From: Nitrosarchaeum sp.
GTDB taxonomy: Archaea > Thermoproteota > Nitrososphaeria > Nitrososphaerales > Nitrosopumilaceae
Direction: 5' to 3'
Length of the DNA: 64,000 nucleotides
NCBI GenBank assembly: GCA_002737445.1
Contig: NSIR01000005.1
Span: forward strand, 1-64,000
Part shown: in pieces, positions 54,729-63,364 of the stretch
Numbering within the stretch: position 1 is the first letter of the stretch
Layout of the letters: every line of letters begins with the position of its first letter
Program-made: the position numbers and the translations under genes
The notes under the pieces: model-generated
What the model saw: the letters and a program-made list of their open reading frames with translations, nothing else
What the model was told of the DNA's origin: nothing
Database searches by the model: none

Positions 54729-55879
54729 CTTGTTTCATCTTTAATTATTTGTGAGAGAGATTTTAAATTAACGTCAACACCGTTAGAGTTTTTTAAATAA
54801 TAAGCACCTTTGATGCTGTTTGTCGTAACTGAATCAACATTATTTTTATTAATTAATGGAGTAAGACATGTGCAACAATCAGCTAAAATCTCACAGCCAG
54901 CTCGTTGTAATTCATTTGTATATCCAATTTTTATTGCTTGTTCTTTTACTATTCTAGGACAAAATATTATACATCTTTTTTTAAAGGAACGGCCTTTTAA
55001 TTTACTAGTAAGATCGGAAATTTCTTCTAAACCCAATTGAGGACTTCCAAGTGTGATTAAATCACCTTTTTCTGCTGTGTTTAATTCATCGTAAATATTA
55101 TTCATTTCTTTTTTATCAAAATCTACCTTTTCACAATTAGATTCTCCATCACCAAAAAGAAATTTGGCACAAGTGCCTGAAGTACCCATTCCACCACACA
55201 TGGCTTTACAGCTACGTCTATCCATTTCTTCTATACCAGAAATATTTACAGAATCATTACCAACTTTACCAGCAAAAAATCCAAGCATTCCATATGTCAT
55301 TTCATTTGGATTGTCCACCTTCATTCTAATTGTTATATTTGGAGAATCTTCTTTTCGTAGTAAAGAATACGGACTTTTTCCAGTAATTGCACTTGCAAGC
55401 GCACTAAATGCACTTTCTTTATTCGTTTTTAGATTATTAAATGAATTTGCATGAATTGCCGCATTACTTTCTGCAAAAGATACGTGGGTTCCCTCTTTTG
55501 GGATATCAAAAATTTCGTAGGGTATGCAAGAAAAAGATGGAATTACACCCATTGCTTCATATGATTTTCTAATTGAGAGTTGTTTTGAAATAAAATTATC
55601 GTCTAAACCATAATTTGATACATTATCAATATCAAATCCCATGGGATTAAGAGTTGTTTTAACCTTGACTCTTGCGGTTTTACTAATACCGGATAAAAAT
55701 TCCTCTCCAGAATCTCCAATTGTATTATAATTTACACCAGAAAGATGTGCCCATTCTATTGGAATTAATTTATCTGCATCGGTTGCCTCTCCGGTGGCAA
55801 CTAAAATTCTGTATGCCATTTGCATGATTTCTCCTTGTTCACCTTTTAATGCAGATTCTTCTTCTTTTGTAAGTTCCAA
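54725..55879 (-). CDS. Phosphomevalonate dehydratase large subunit (aconitase X)
   Basis: The protein is the AcnX large subunit (DUF521), about 384 residues. I chose the TTG at 55879 (Met-Glu-Leu-Thr-Lys-Glu-Glu-Glu), where family similarity begins; a longer frame to 56002 would run into the divergent nth gene. The iron-sulfur cysteines lie in Cys-Lys-Ala-Met-Cys-Gly-Gly-Met-Gly-Thr-Ser-Gly near 229 and Cys-Cys-Thr-Cys near 340. It joins the small subunit to make isoprenoid precursors for archaeal lipids. Confidence 0.9.
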   Translation of the reverse strand: MELTKEEESALKGEQGEIMQMAYRILVATGEATDADKLIPIEWAHLSGVNYNTIGDSGEEFLSGISKTARVKVKTTLNPMGFDIDNVSNYGLDDNFISKQLSIRKSYEAMGVIPSFSCIPYEIFDIPKEGTHVSFAESNAAIHANSFNNLKTNKESAFSALASAITGKSPYSLLRKEDSPNITIRMKVDNPNEMTYGMLGFFAGKVGNDSVNISGIEEMDRRSCKAMCGGMGTSGTCAKFLFGDGESNCEKVDFDKKEMNNIYDELNTAEKGDLITLGSPQLGLEEISDLTSKLKGRSFKKRCIIFCPRIVKEQAIKIGYTNELQRAGCEILADCCTCLTPLINKNNVDSVTTNSIKGAYYLKNSNGVDVNLKSLSQIIKDETR

Positions 55880-55935
55880 TAATACTGCTTTAACTATTAC
55901 AGATATAATACTTGTACGTATAATTCTATACAGAT

Positions 55936-56586
55936 ATGCAAAAAATTCTTCGTGGAATGATGAATACGATGATTTTGGTAAAACCACCAAGAATGACTGC
56001 ATTAAGAGAATTGCATGAAGCAGAGACTGGATCTTTTAGCATACTTATTGGAACAATACTTTCTGCTCGAACAAAAGATGAAACTACTACAAAAGTAGTA
56101 AAAATATTATTTTCAAAATATAAAAATGCAAAAGAACTTGCAAATGCCAAAATAAAAGATGTAGAAAAAATTATCAAATCAATTGGTTTCTATCATGTAA
56201 AATCTAAAAGAATAATAGAGGTTGCTAAAATTATTAATTCTAAATACAATGGTATTGTTCCAGATAGTTTAGAGAAATTAATAGAATTACCAGGAGTTGG
56301 TAGAAAAACAGCAAATTGTGTACTAGTTTATGCATTTGATAAACCAGCTATTCCAGTAGATATTCATGTTCACAGAATTTCAAATAGATTAGGATTAGTA
56401 AATACAAAAACTCCTGAAGAAACAGAACATGAATTAATGAAAATAACACCAAAAAAATATTGGGTACAGGTTAATGACACTTTTGTAATGTACGGTCAAA
56501 ATATTTGTAAACCAATAACTCCAATGTGTGGTGTTTGTAAAATCAAAAAAGATTGTAAATATTTTAAGATGCAGAACGCTTCTTAG
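55936..56586 (+). CDS. nth: Endonuclease III (DNA glycosylase/AP lyase)
   Basis: The 216-residue protein has the helix-hairpin-helix Leu-Pro-Gly-Val-Gly-Arg-Lys-Thr-Ala near 116-124 with catalytic Lys, the catalytic Asp in Val-Asp-Ile-His-Val near 142, and the 4Fe-4S cluster Cys-x6-Cys-x2-Cys-x5-Cys near 193-209. It removes oxidised pyrimidines. It overlaps the next convergent gene by 23 bases. Confidence 0.95.
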   Translation: MQKILRGMMNTMILVKPPRMTALRELHEAETGSFSILIGTILSARTKDETTTKVVKILFSKYKNAKELANAKIKDVEKIIKSIGFYHVKSKRIIEVAKIINSKYNGIVPDSLEKLIELPGVGRKTANCVLVYAFDKPAIPVDIHVHRISNRLGLVNTKTPEETEHELMKITPKKYWVQVNDTFVMYGQNICKPITPMCGVCKIKKDCKYFKMQNAS

Positions 56587-57238
56587 TTATGAGTAGAGCA
56601 CTAATCAATATTCCAATTCCTGCAGCAACATAAAATGGAAATAATGCTAATGGGTTTTTAGCTGGATCACCTGAGAGAAATTCCACAATCATACTTCCAG
56701 AATTCACTGACGGTGGATCAGTAGAGCCTTCCAATCCATGAACAGAATATGAATTAATTACAAACGTACCAATATCAAGATTAGATACTACAATTCTAGC
56801 ACCATTGTTAACTGTCAATCCTGCTCTTTCAGTATAAGATATAATTATTTTAGATGTAGGAACCCAACCTCGTTCCAAATTACTATGTACAACAACATAT
56901 CCTTCTTTTGGAGTCTTTACTGCAATCCAAAATTTATTATTAGGTTGAGAACCCATACCGATTTCAACTAATTTATCAGGATTATCTTTATCATAGATTC
57001 TCAAAATCGCATTACCTTCAGGATTTGTATAAATGAGATTATTATCAATTGTAACCTGCCAGCTTATTCCATGAGATCTTTGCATTTGAATTATTTCTGT
57101 ATCTCGAAGAATTTTATTAAATTGAAATGAAGAAATATCAATTGTATCTATAATTAATGTTGGATTTTTTGATTGTTCTGCAAAAACAGGAAATGTGGTA
57201 AATCCACATAATAAAATTAATATGAAAATATACTTCAT
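56564..57238 (-). CDS. Secreted protein with C-terminal membrane anchor
   Basis: The 224-residue protein starts with a signal peptide (Met-Lys-Tyr-Ile-Phe-Ile-Leu-Ile-Leu-Leu... ending Pro-Val-Phe-Ala) and ends with a single hydrophobic helix followed by Lys-Lys-Arg. The part outside is beta-rich with no cysteines and no visible enzyme motif. The topology is typical of thaumarchaeal cell-surface proteins. It is on the same strand 30 bases upstream of sat in reverse order, that is downstream of sat. Function unknown. Confidence 0.65.
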   Translation of the reverse strand: MKYIFILILLCGFTTFPVFAEQSKNPTLIIDTIDISSFQFNKILRDTEIIQMQRSHGISWQVTIDNNLIYTNPEGNAILRIYDKDNPDKLVEIGMGSQPNNKFWIAVKTPKEGYVVVHSNLERGWVPTSKIIISYTERAGLTVNNGARIVVSNLDIGTFVINSYSVHGLEGSTDPPSVNSGSMIVEFLSGDPAKNPLALFPFYVAAGIGILISALLITKKRSAS

Positions 57239-57268
57239 GGTTTAAATCTAGTTTTAATGAATAAATAC

Positions 57269-58408
57269 TTAATCAACAAATGGATGTGGGTAATCTAGAA
57301 TTACCTTGGAGACTTCAGGTCTTAAAATAAATTCAGATGGTGATTCACCATTATCAATCATTTGTCTAAGTTTGGTTCCACTAATCTGTTCTTTTGCATC
57401 ATCATTGTGTGGACATGCCTTTGGATTTGTATAAGTTAAACATTTTCTACAATAGAAAAATGCTGGAAAAAATATTGGGGATATTTCTAATTCAGGATAA
57501 TTATCAAATATTTTTTGTGCTGCAAATGGATCATAAAATGTTCCAACTCCAGCATGATCTCGTCCAATAATAATATGTGAGCAACCATAGTTTTGTCTCA
57601 TTATTGCATGATGAATTGCTTCTTTTGGTCCAGCATACTTCATTTCTGTATGCAATGTTCCAAGCTTGCATCTATTTTCCGGATAATAATGCTCAATCAT
57701 AGTTTCATAGCACTTTATAATTACTTCATCTACAAAATCACCAGACTTTTTTTTACCTATTACGGGATTGACAAATACCCCGTCTCTTGTCGTGATAGAT
57801 GCTTTTTGAAGCATTTCATGTGCTACATGTGGTGGATTTCTTGTTTGAAAAGCCACAATTGTCTTCCATCCTGCTTTAGCAAATGTCTCTCGGGTTTGCA
57901 AAGGAGTTAATCTATATTTTCGAATTTCAGATTCTTCAGGTCTTTGAATATAATCAATTTTACCTCCAACTAGATATTCCTGCATAGACATTGTCTTTGC
58001 AACCCCAGGATGTGAAGAATCAATTGTTCCGTATACCTCTTTTGCGGTTTTTTCTTTATCAAATCTAAATATTTCTTTAACATGTAAAATTGCTATTTGC
58101 ACTCCTTGAGAATTTTGAAGTGTTATTTTACTAGCTTTCTTTATTTTTACAGCCGTGGATTTATCAACATCAAGAACTATAGGAATTGTCCAAGCCAAAC
58201 CATTTGATAGTCTACCTTTTGATATTACATTTTCAAAATCTTTTTTACCCAAAAATCCTTCAAGAGGACTAAAAACTCCATCTGCAATATTTTCAACATC
58301 ATTTGCAAGATCATCTGAGATTATTATTGAGTATAATCCGGATGAATCTGCTTTAGTAATTCTATTTATCAGTTTACCTCCATGTGGTTTTATACATTTG
58401 TCATACAT
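57269..58408 (-). CDS. sat: Sulfate adenylyltransferase (ATP sulfurylase)
   Basis: The 379-residue enzyme has the ATP sulfurylase motifs: Phe-Ser-Pro-Leu-Glu-Gly-Phe-Leu near 46-53, Phe-Gln-Thr-Arg-Asn-Pro-Pro-His near 193-200 and Gly-Arg-Asp-His-Ala-Gly-Val-Gly near 286-293. A late Cys-x2-Cys...Cys-x8-His forms the zinc site of this type. It makes APS from sulfate and ATP. It follows cysH by 10 bases. Confidence 0.96.
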   Translation of the reverse strand: MYDKCIKPHGGKLINRITKADSSGLYSIIISDDLANDVENIADGVFSPLEGFLGKKDFENVISKGRLSNGLAWTIPIVLDVDKSTAVKIKKASKITLQNSQGVQIAILHVKEIFRFDKEKTAKEVYGTIDSSHPGVAKTMSMQEYLVGGKIDYIQRPEESEIRKYRLTPLQTRETFAKAGWKTIVAFQTRNPPHVAHEMLQKASITTRDGVFVNPVIGKKKSGDFVDEVIIKCYETMIEHYYPENRCKLGTLHTEMKYAGPKEAIHHAIMRQNYGCSHIIIGRDHAGVGTFYDPFAAQKIFDNYPELEISPIFFPAFFYCRKCLTYTNPKACPHNDDAKEQISGTKLRQMIDNGESPSEFILRPEVSKVILDYPHPFVD

Positions 58409-58418
58409 TACTAATTCC

Positions 58419-59135
58419 CTATTTATGATCTATATGAAGGCCGCATTCTTTATCTCCGCCCTGTTCCCACCACCAACGTCCTGCTCTCAAATCTTCTCCA
58501 GGTTTGATTGCTCTAGTACATGGCTCACACCCAATACTTGGATAACCCTTGTCAAGAAGAGTATTGTAAGGTAAATTATTTGTTTTAATATAATTTTGAA
58601 TTTGATCCCAAGTCCAATTGATTATTGGATTTATTTTTAAAATATCATTATGCATATGATCTATTTCAAAAATATTAGTATCATTTCTTATTATAGTTTG
58701 TTCACGTCTTAATCCAGTAATCCAACCATCAAGTGATGACAATATTCTATTAATTGGATGTACTTTACGAATTTCACAACACAATTTTCTATTTTCTACA
58801 CTATCATAGAAAAGATTGATTCCTTTTTCTTTAACCATATCTTCAACTTCTTTAGTGTCAGGAAATAAAACTTCAATTACAACATTATATTTTTTTTTTA
58901 CAATATCCATAATGTCATACGTTTCTTGTGGTAATCTACCTGTATCTAATGTGAAAAATCTAAATTTTGGATTAATTTTAATCATAATATCCATAATTAC
59001 TGCATCCTCAGCACCAAAGCTAGATGCTTTGGCAACTCGTGGATGAAGATTATCAGAAACCCACAAAAGTGCATCATTAGTTGTCTTTATTTTTGAATTA
59101 AGTTCATCAACCTGTTCCTGAGTAAATTTTTTCAT
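58419..59135 (-). CDS. cysH: Adenylylsulfate (APS) reductase, assimilatory CysH type
   Basis: The 238-residue protein has the CysH fold (Ala-Ser-Ser-Phe-Gly-Ala-Glu-Asp near 36-43, Leu-Asp-Thr-Gly-Arg near 62-66, Gly-Leu-Arg-Arg-Glu-Gln near 140). It carries Cys-Cys (near 118) and Cys-x2-Cys (near 203), the four ligands of a 4Fe-4S cluster, and a C-terminal Glu-Cys-Gly-Leu-His with the catalytic cysteine. That cluster marks APS rather than PAPS reductases, so no APS kinase is needed. First gene of cysH-sat. Confidence 0.92.
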   Translation of the reverse strand: MKKFTQEQVDELNSKIKTTNDALLWVSDNLHPRVAKASSFGAEDAVIMDIMIKINPKFRFFTLDTGRLPQETYDIMDIVKKKYNVVIEVLFPDTKEVEDMVKEKGINLFYDSVENRKLCCEIRKVHPINRILSSLDGWITGLRREQTIIRNDTNIFEIDHMHNDILKINPIINWTWDQIQNYIKTNNLPYNTLLDKGYPSIGCEPCTRAIKPGEDLRAGRWWWEQGGDKECGLHIDHK

Positions 59136-59221
59136 AAAGAAAGTAATATTGTTTTCTTTTATATTGATTACCCGATAATTTATCCTAAATTATAAACAGG
59201 CATGTATTATAAAAATAAAAG

Positions 59222-60340
59222 ATGGAAGATATTTCATATGTAGTAGTTTTTCCAAATGTTTTTTCTAAAAATAAAATTCCACAATTAATTATAAATATTA
59301 AAAAAATTCTAAAAATTCAAAATCATAAATATCAATCAGTAAAACAAGATGGTGATGTAATTTTAGTAGTTGCAAACGATCCAGTATTTTCATCTTCTGC
59401 AATTAATTTACTTTTTGGAATTGAAAAAATAGCTATTGCTAGGCAAGTAAAAAATGATTTTCATAAAATTGTATCAGAAATTACTGCTGTTAGTGGAAAT
59501 TTACTTTTAAAAGGAGAAAAATTTCTCATTAAAGTTGAAGGGACATCAAAAGGATTTTTTACAAAAGATATTGAAATTGCAGCCACGTCAAGCATAATTG
59601 AAAAAAAAGCCAATATGGGTGCACGTCCTGGAACTGAAGAGAATTTTGATAAATTACTGTATACGTATCTAACAAAAAAATTTGGGTATGTTTGTATATT
59701 TTTAGATAAAGGACAAGGTGGTATACCATATGAATCACAAAATAATAATGCCATATGCAGTGTTTATGATGAAATTTCAGCGATCGCTTGTTTTGAAACA
59801 ATAAAACAGGGTTTTAATTCAAAAATAATAATTTGTTATAGACAAAAATCAGAATTAATATATTTAGTTAAAATGATTAATCAGATTATTCCAAGATTAG
59901 TAAAACAGGAAATTATATTAGAATTCTATAATCTTAAGATAAACCATATTGGAATTAAAAATTATTTAATTTTTGTAAATTCAGTATTAGAAATTATGCT
60001 TCATGAAGCAAAATTAAACAACATAAATCATGTAACACTTGCTTTATCTCCGCTAATATTTTCAACGAATTTTATTGATTACTCATTAAAACGAGTATTT
60101 CAAAAAAATAGATTACCAATAATTCCATTAAGTGGTGTTGATACTAATCTTTTTGAAGAGGCCAAAGAAATTGGAATAGAAAAACGAATTTCTAAATTAG
60201 AAAAATTATTTTTAATTAAATCAAACCAAATACATAATTTTTCAATTAATCATGTAAATTGTGCCATAAAATCAAAAAAAAGTATCACTGTGAAAATAGG
60301 GCCAAATAATGTGCATGATATTCTTGATTCTTTAGAATAA
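59222..60340 (+). CDS. ThiI-like protein with a lost PP-loop
   Basis: The 372-residue protein shows a ThiI-type THUMP layout (about 60-165) with Gly-Asn-Leu-Leu-Leu-Lys-Gly-Glu-Lys near 92 and Lys-Gly-Gln-Gly-Gly-Ile-Pro near 163-169, the linker just before the PP-loop of ThiI. At the position of the PP-loop Ser-Gly-Gly-Ile-Asp-Ser (near residue 181) the protein has Val-Tyr-Asp-Glu-Ile-Ser. ATP-dependent thiolation of uridine 8 is thus doubtful. The last part keeps a Rossmann-like shape. It may bind RNA through the THUMP domain. Confidence 0.6.
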   Translation: MEDISYVVVFPNVFSKNKIPQLIINIKKILKIQNHKYQSVKQDGDVILVVANDPVFSSSAINLLFGIEKIAIARQVKNDFHKIVSEITAVSGNLLLKGEKFLIKVEGTSKGFFTKDIEIAATSSIIEKKANMGARPGTEENFDKLLYTYLTKKFGYVCIFLDKGQGGIPYESQNNNAICSVYDEISAIACFETIKQGFNSKIIICYRQKSELIYLVKMINQIIPRLVKQEIILEFYNLKINHIGIKNYLIFVNSVLEIMLHEAKLNNINHVTLALSPLIFSTNFIDYSLKRVFQKNRLPIIPLSGVDTNLFEEAKEIGIEKRISKLEKLFLIKSNQIHNFSINHVNCAIKSKKSITVKIGPNNVHDILDSLE

Positions 60341-60378
60341 ATCATTGCGAATTTAAACGGCATTATGAATTACACATT

Positions 60379-61614
60379 GTGTTAAAAATCGGGGAATTCA
60401 TCTATCCGTGGGGAAGTGGTCATTATACTCGAATGATGAGGCTAAATGCAGTATTAGAAGATCATATTAAAAAAAAAATTGAAGTTCATTTTTCAAGCAA
60501 AGATCATGTTTATCAAAAATTATTAGAGAAATTTCCTAATCAAAAGGATCAAATCCATGAAATATTAATGCCAACACCGATTGATGGAAAATTTGGTCCT
60601 AGTGTTTCTTTATCACTTTTAAATTTATTTTTACCAGTTTCAAATAATCCTCCACTTGTAAAACAAATTACAAGTTACTTAAGACAAGAAAGTAAATTGT
60701 ATAATGAGATTAAATTTGATCTAGTAATTAATGATGGTGATATGGGTTCAAATATTATAGCAAAAAATCATCAAATTCCAAGTTTATTTATAACAAATCA
60801 ATTTCGTCCAAAATTATATACAAGTAAATCATATTTTTATCCAGCAATAATTTTTGTTTCAAAACAAATTGCTAAGGCTACTAAAATACTTGTAGCAGAT
60901 TCTCCGCCACCATATACAATGTGTGAATATAATTTAAATTTTACAAAAGAAGTTTTAAAAAAAGTTGTTTTTGTTGGACATTTTACTGCTAACAAAAATT
61001 TAGAAAAAAAACCTATTTCTGATCTTGAAAAACTTATAGAAAATTCAGAGTTTGGATATTGGATGAGGACTGGAAATAAATCCACTAATAATGGAACTGG
61101 AGAAAGATATGAGCAAGTATTTCATCAAATTGAAATGAGAAATGAAAGAAGAATTATTTCTCATGCAAAAAATAATCAAACAATTGATTCTGTTTTGGGA
61201 AAAGATGGAAAAAAATATAGCATATCTGATGCTTTGGAAAAAAAAATAGATTGGATTCAAATTGATATTGGTTTTTTATCAGAACAAGAAAAAGAAACTG
61301 TTTTGAATTTGTGTAAATATGCTGTAGTAAATGGTTCTCATACTGTAATGGGTGAAATTCTTGGAGGGAAAGCTAAACCAATAATTGGAATTCCTATTTA
61401 TGATGAACATACAAATAATATAAAATGGGCTCAAGACAAAAACCTTGGAATATTAGCAGTTAAAACTAGACAAGTCATTAACTCAATTACAAAAATTAAA
61501 GATAATTACAATAAATTCCAAGAGAATTTAGATGATTTTTCCAAAAATTTTGTACCTAATGGAGCAGATAATACCGCAAAAATAGCAGCAAGTATTCTAG
61601 AACAAAAGAAATAA
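60379..61614 (+). CDS. Glycosyltransferase-like protein (GT28/MurG-type fold)
   Basis: The 411-residue protein starts at GTG. The start, Ile-Tyr-Pro-Trp-Gly-Ser-Gly-His-Tyr-Thr-Arg near 8-18, is the Gly-x-Gly-His loop of GT-B glycosyltransferases. A second-domain loop Asn-Gly-Ser-His-Thr-Val-Met-Gly-Glu-Ile-Leu near 316-326 resembles the donor-binding Gly-Gly-His-Gly-Thr-x-x-Glu segment. Between the two domains is an insertion rich in charged residues (about 215-290). Donor and acceptor are unknown. An orphan structured RNA follows. Confidence 0.65.
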   Translation: MLKIGEFIYPWGSGHYTRMMRLNAVLEDHIKKKIEVHFSSKDHVYQKLLEKFPNQKDQIHEILMPTPIDGKFGPSVSLSLLNLFLPVSNNPPLVKQITSYLRQESKLYNEIKFDLVINDGDMGSNIIAKNHQIPSLFITNQFRPKLYTSKSYFYPAIIFVSKQIAKATKILVADSPPPYTMCEYNLNFTKEVLKKVVFVGHFTANKNLEKKPISDLEKLIENSEFGYWMRTGNKSTNNGTGERYEQVFHQIEMRNERRIISHAKNNQTIDSVLGKDGKKYSISDALEKKIDWIQIDIGFLSEQEKETVLNLCKYAVVNGSHTVMGEILGGKAKPIIGIPIYDEHTNNIKWAQDKNLGILAVKTRQVINSITKIKDNYNKFQENLDDFSKNFVPNGADNTAKIAASILEQKK

Positions 61615-61640
61615 TACTTTATTTTTACATTTTTAATTAT

Positions 61641-61710
61641 CTGGCACGCGGGATGTTCGATGGGCGAACGGACCGCAAGGGATGACGATAAAATCCGCGT
61701 GTCAGATTTT
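61641..61710 (+). ncRNA. Unassigned GC-rich structured RNA, three-way junction
   Basis: A sharp GC-rich island in a very AT-rich gap. It folds exactly: P1 CTGGCACGC (61641-61649) with GCGTGTCAG (61697-61705), 9 pairs with one G-U; P2 61650-61674, two G-C pairs, a tandem G-A step, then TGTTCG/CGAACG around the loop ATGGG; linker GCAAG; P3 GGAT/ATCC around a 9-base loop. TTTT follows at 61707. CTTTATTTTT at about 61617-61626 fits a TATA box. No tRNA, C/D or H/ACA layout fits. It may be an independent sRNA or a leader element of the next gene, though the next gene has its own TATA box. Confidence 0.6.
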
Positions 61711-61738
61711 AAATAGATCAAAAAATAAGGTGGGAACG

Positions 61739-61746
61739 CTTTTATG
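61739..61746 (+). promoter_or_regulatory. TATA box of the 61770 gene
   Basis: CTTTTATG is centred about 26-27 bases before the GTG start at 61770, implying a leaderless transcript and separating this gene from the structured RNA upstream. Confidence 0.4.
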
Positions 61747-61769
61747 GAAAAAATTAAGTCATTTGATTA

Positions 61770-62078
61770 GTGCCTAATTGTCCAGAATGTACAGCAAGAG
61801 AAAGAACAAAAATTAAAACAAAATACGAGGCAGAAACTGCAGAAGAGAGTAGAGGCAGAGATGATCTATTCAAGTTATTTGATCAAGTGGAAATTCCTAT
61901 GAAAATGGATTCTGCCACAAAACATTTCATTTGTAAAAGATGTGGTCTTTATGCTACAAGAGAACAAGTATCTGACATCAAATATAGATTAAATCAAAAA
62001 GAAAAAACACGTGAAGATAAGCAAGATGATTATTTAGAATGGTGGCAAAAAAGTAAAAAAGATAAAGAATTGGATTAA
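61770..62078 (+). CDS. Small zinc-ribbon protein
   Basis: The 102-residue protein starts at GTG with Pro-Asn-Cys-Pro-Glu-Cys and has a second Cys-Lys-Arg-Cys-Gly-Leu-Tyr near residue 55, giving a split zinc ribbon joined by a charged helix. The C-terminal half is a Lys/Asp-rich helix ending Glu-Trp-Trp-Gln-Lys-Ser. The fold suggests a nucleic-acid-binding adaptor, but no family is recognised. It is 12 bases upstream of the next gene and likely in one unit with it. Confidence 0.6.
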   Translation: MPNCPECTARERTKIKTKYEAETAEESRGRDDLFKLFDQVEIPMKMDSATKHFICKRCGLYATREQVSDIKYRLNQKEKTREDKQDDYLEWWQKSKKDKELD

Positions 62079-62090
62079 AAGTGTCATCGT

Positions 62091-62534
62091 ATGGTTAAAA
62101 AAATAGTCGGTGATAAACCGAATAAGAAAGGAAAGGAATCAGCTAAAGAAGAAGACATTCCAAATTGGGTATCTGATGAAATTCAAAATGCAAAATTTGA
62201 GAAACCTGAAGAATTAAAGAGGACTGGGTATATTCTCGAAATTTACGATTCTGATAATAAAATTGATACTCAAATGTATGACTCAGTAGAAGATGGTAGA
62301 CATATAGTTACGCTGGATTTACCAAAAAAAATTAAAAGCTCGGATTTAGAAAAAGGAGTGGTGTATGAATTTACTTTTGATCAACATAGAGCACCATTAA
62401 CTAAAAAGGTGGTGGAATATCTTCAAAAAGAAAAAGAGATTGAAATGAATACTATTTATAAATTTGAACTGAAAAAAATGGAGTTACTTGAAGTAGGAAC
62501 AAATAATTCGGTTGATAATAATTTAGAAGAGTAA
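62091..62534 (+). CDS. Hypothetical acidic/basic soluble protein
   Basis: The 147-residue protein starts with a Lys/Glu-rich disordered stretch (about 1-30) and continues as a beta-rich domain (Gly-Tyr-Ile-Leu-Glu-Ile-Tyr-Asp-Ser near 46-54; Tyr-Glu-Phe-Thr-Phe-Asp near 91-96) with an acidic tail. It has no cysteines. It follows the zinc-ribbon gene at 61770 on the same strand. No family recognised. Confidence 0.55.
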   Translation: MVKKIVGDKPNKKGKESAKEEDIPNWVSDEIQNAKFEKPEELKRTGYILEIYDSDNKIDTQMYDSVEDGRHIVTLDLPKKIKSSDLEKGVVYEFTFDQHRAPLTKKVVEYLQKEKEIEMNTIYKFELKKMELLEVGTNNSVDNNLEE

Positions 62535-62553
62535 TATTAATTTTAAAATAGAA

Positions 62554-63330
62554 TTACTTTTTAAAAACTCTAGCAATAATAGGATTAATTAAATAGGGGA
62601 ATGTATTTTTTATCCAAACAGCTATACGTGCTATTGAAGGAATAATAATTTCTAATCGTGAAGAATTTGCTGCACGTAAGATTCCTTTTGCAACTGCTTT
62701 ATCATCAAGAGATATTGCAGAATTTTTTGGCATTTTTTTAAATGATGGGTGATCAAAAAAGTTAGTTCTAACCATAATTGGACTTACAACCGTTATTCCA
62801 ACGCCTGTTCCTGTAAGTTCATGTTTTAGACCTTCTGAAAAACCCAACATTGCAAATTTTGATGCGCAATATGAAGCAATTCCAGGTAAACCAAAACTTG
62901 CTGCAACTGAAGCCACATTAACAATATGGCCGGATTTATTTTTAATCATAATTGGAAGAAAATTTTTGATACAGTAAATCATACCAAAATAATTTGTTGC
63001 CATTTGTAATTCAATTTCCTCAGTTGTCAAATCAGAGACATTTCCATAAATTGCAAATCCAGCATTATTTATTAAAATATCAATAGAACCATATTTTTCT
63101 AAAACATATTCCGACATTTTTTTTACCTCTAATTTATTAGAAACATCACATTCACAAATTAGAGTTGAAATATTGAATTTTTTTAATTCAATTTCTATTT
63201 CTTCTAATTTTTGTTTTCTACGTGCAATTAGAATCACCTTAGCACCTTTTTCAGCAAATTGAAACGCAGTTTCTTTTCCTATTCCAGATGAAGCACCTGT
63301 AATTAGTACAATTTTATCTTTAAAATCCAT
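62554..63330 (-). CDS. Short-chain dehydrogenase/reductase
   Basis: The 258-residue protein is a classical SDR: Thr-Gly-Ala-Ser-Ser-Gly-Ile-Gly near 11-18 (NAD(P) binding), Asn-Asn-Ala-Gly near 87-90, catalytic Ser near 141, and Tyr-Cys-Ala-Ser-Lys near 154-158. The Arg-Arg-Lys-Gln after the second strand suggests NADP preference. The last 30 residues are hydrophobic, as in membrane-associated lipid reductases. Substrate unknown. Confidence 0.88.
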   Translation of the reverse strand: MDFKDKIVLITGASSGIGKETAFQFAEKGAKVILIARRKQKLEEIEIELKKFNISTLICECDVSNKLEVKKMSEYVLEKYGSIDILINNAGFAIYGNVSDLTTEEIELQMATNYFGMIYCIKNFLPIMIKNKSGHIVNVASVAASFGLPGIASYCASKFAMLGFSEGLKHELTGTGVGITVVSPIMVRTNFFDHPSFKKMPKNSAISLDDKAVAKGILRAANSSRLEIIIPSIARIAVWIKNTFPYLINPIIARVFKK

Positions 63331-63364
63331 AAATCAAAAAATTCCTTAAACGATAAAGCAGTTT

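Noticed and set aside
55880-56002. Extended start of the aconitase X large subunit
   Set aside because: The added residues do not resemble the family and the frame would overlap the divergent nth gene by 67 bases; TTG 55879 fits the family start.
61641-61710. tRNA or C/D sRNA at the GC-rich island
   Set aside because: The outer stem is too long for a tRNA, there is no T arm, and ATGACGA/GTCAGA are not arranged as C and D boxes with guides.
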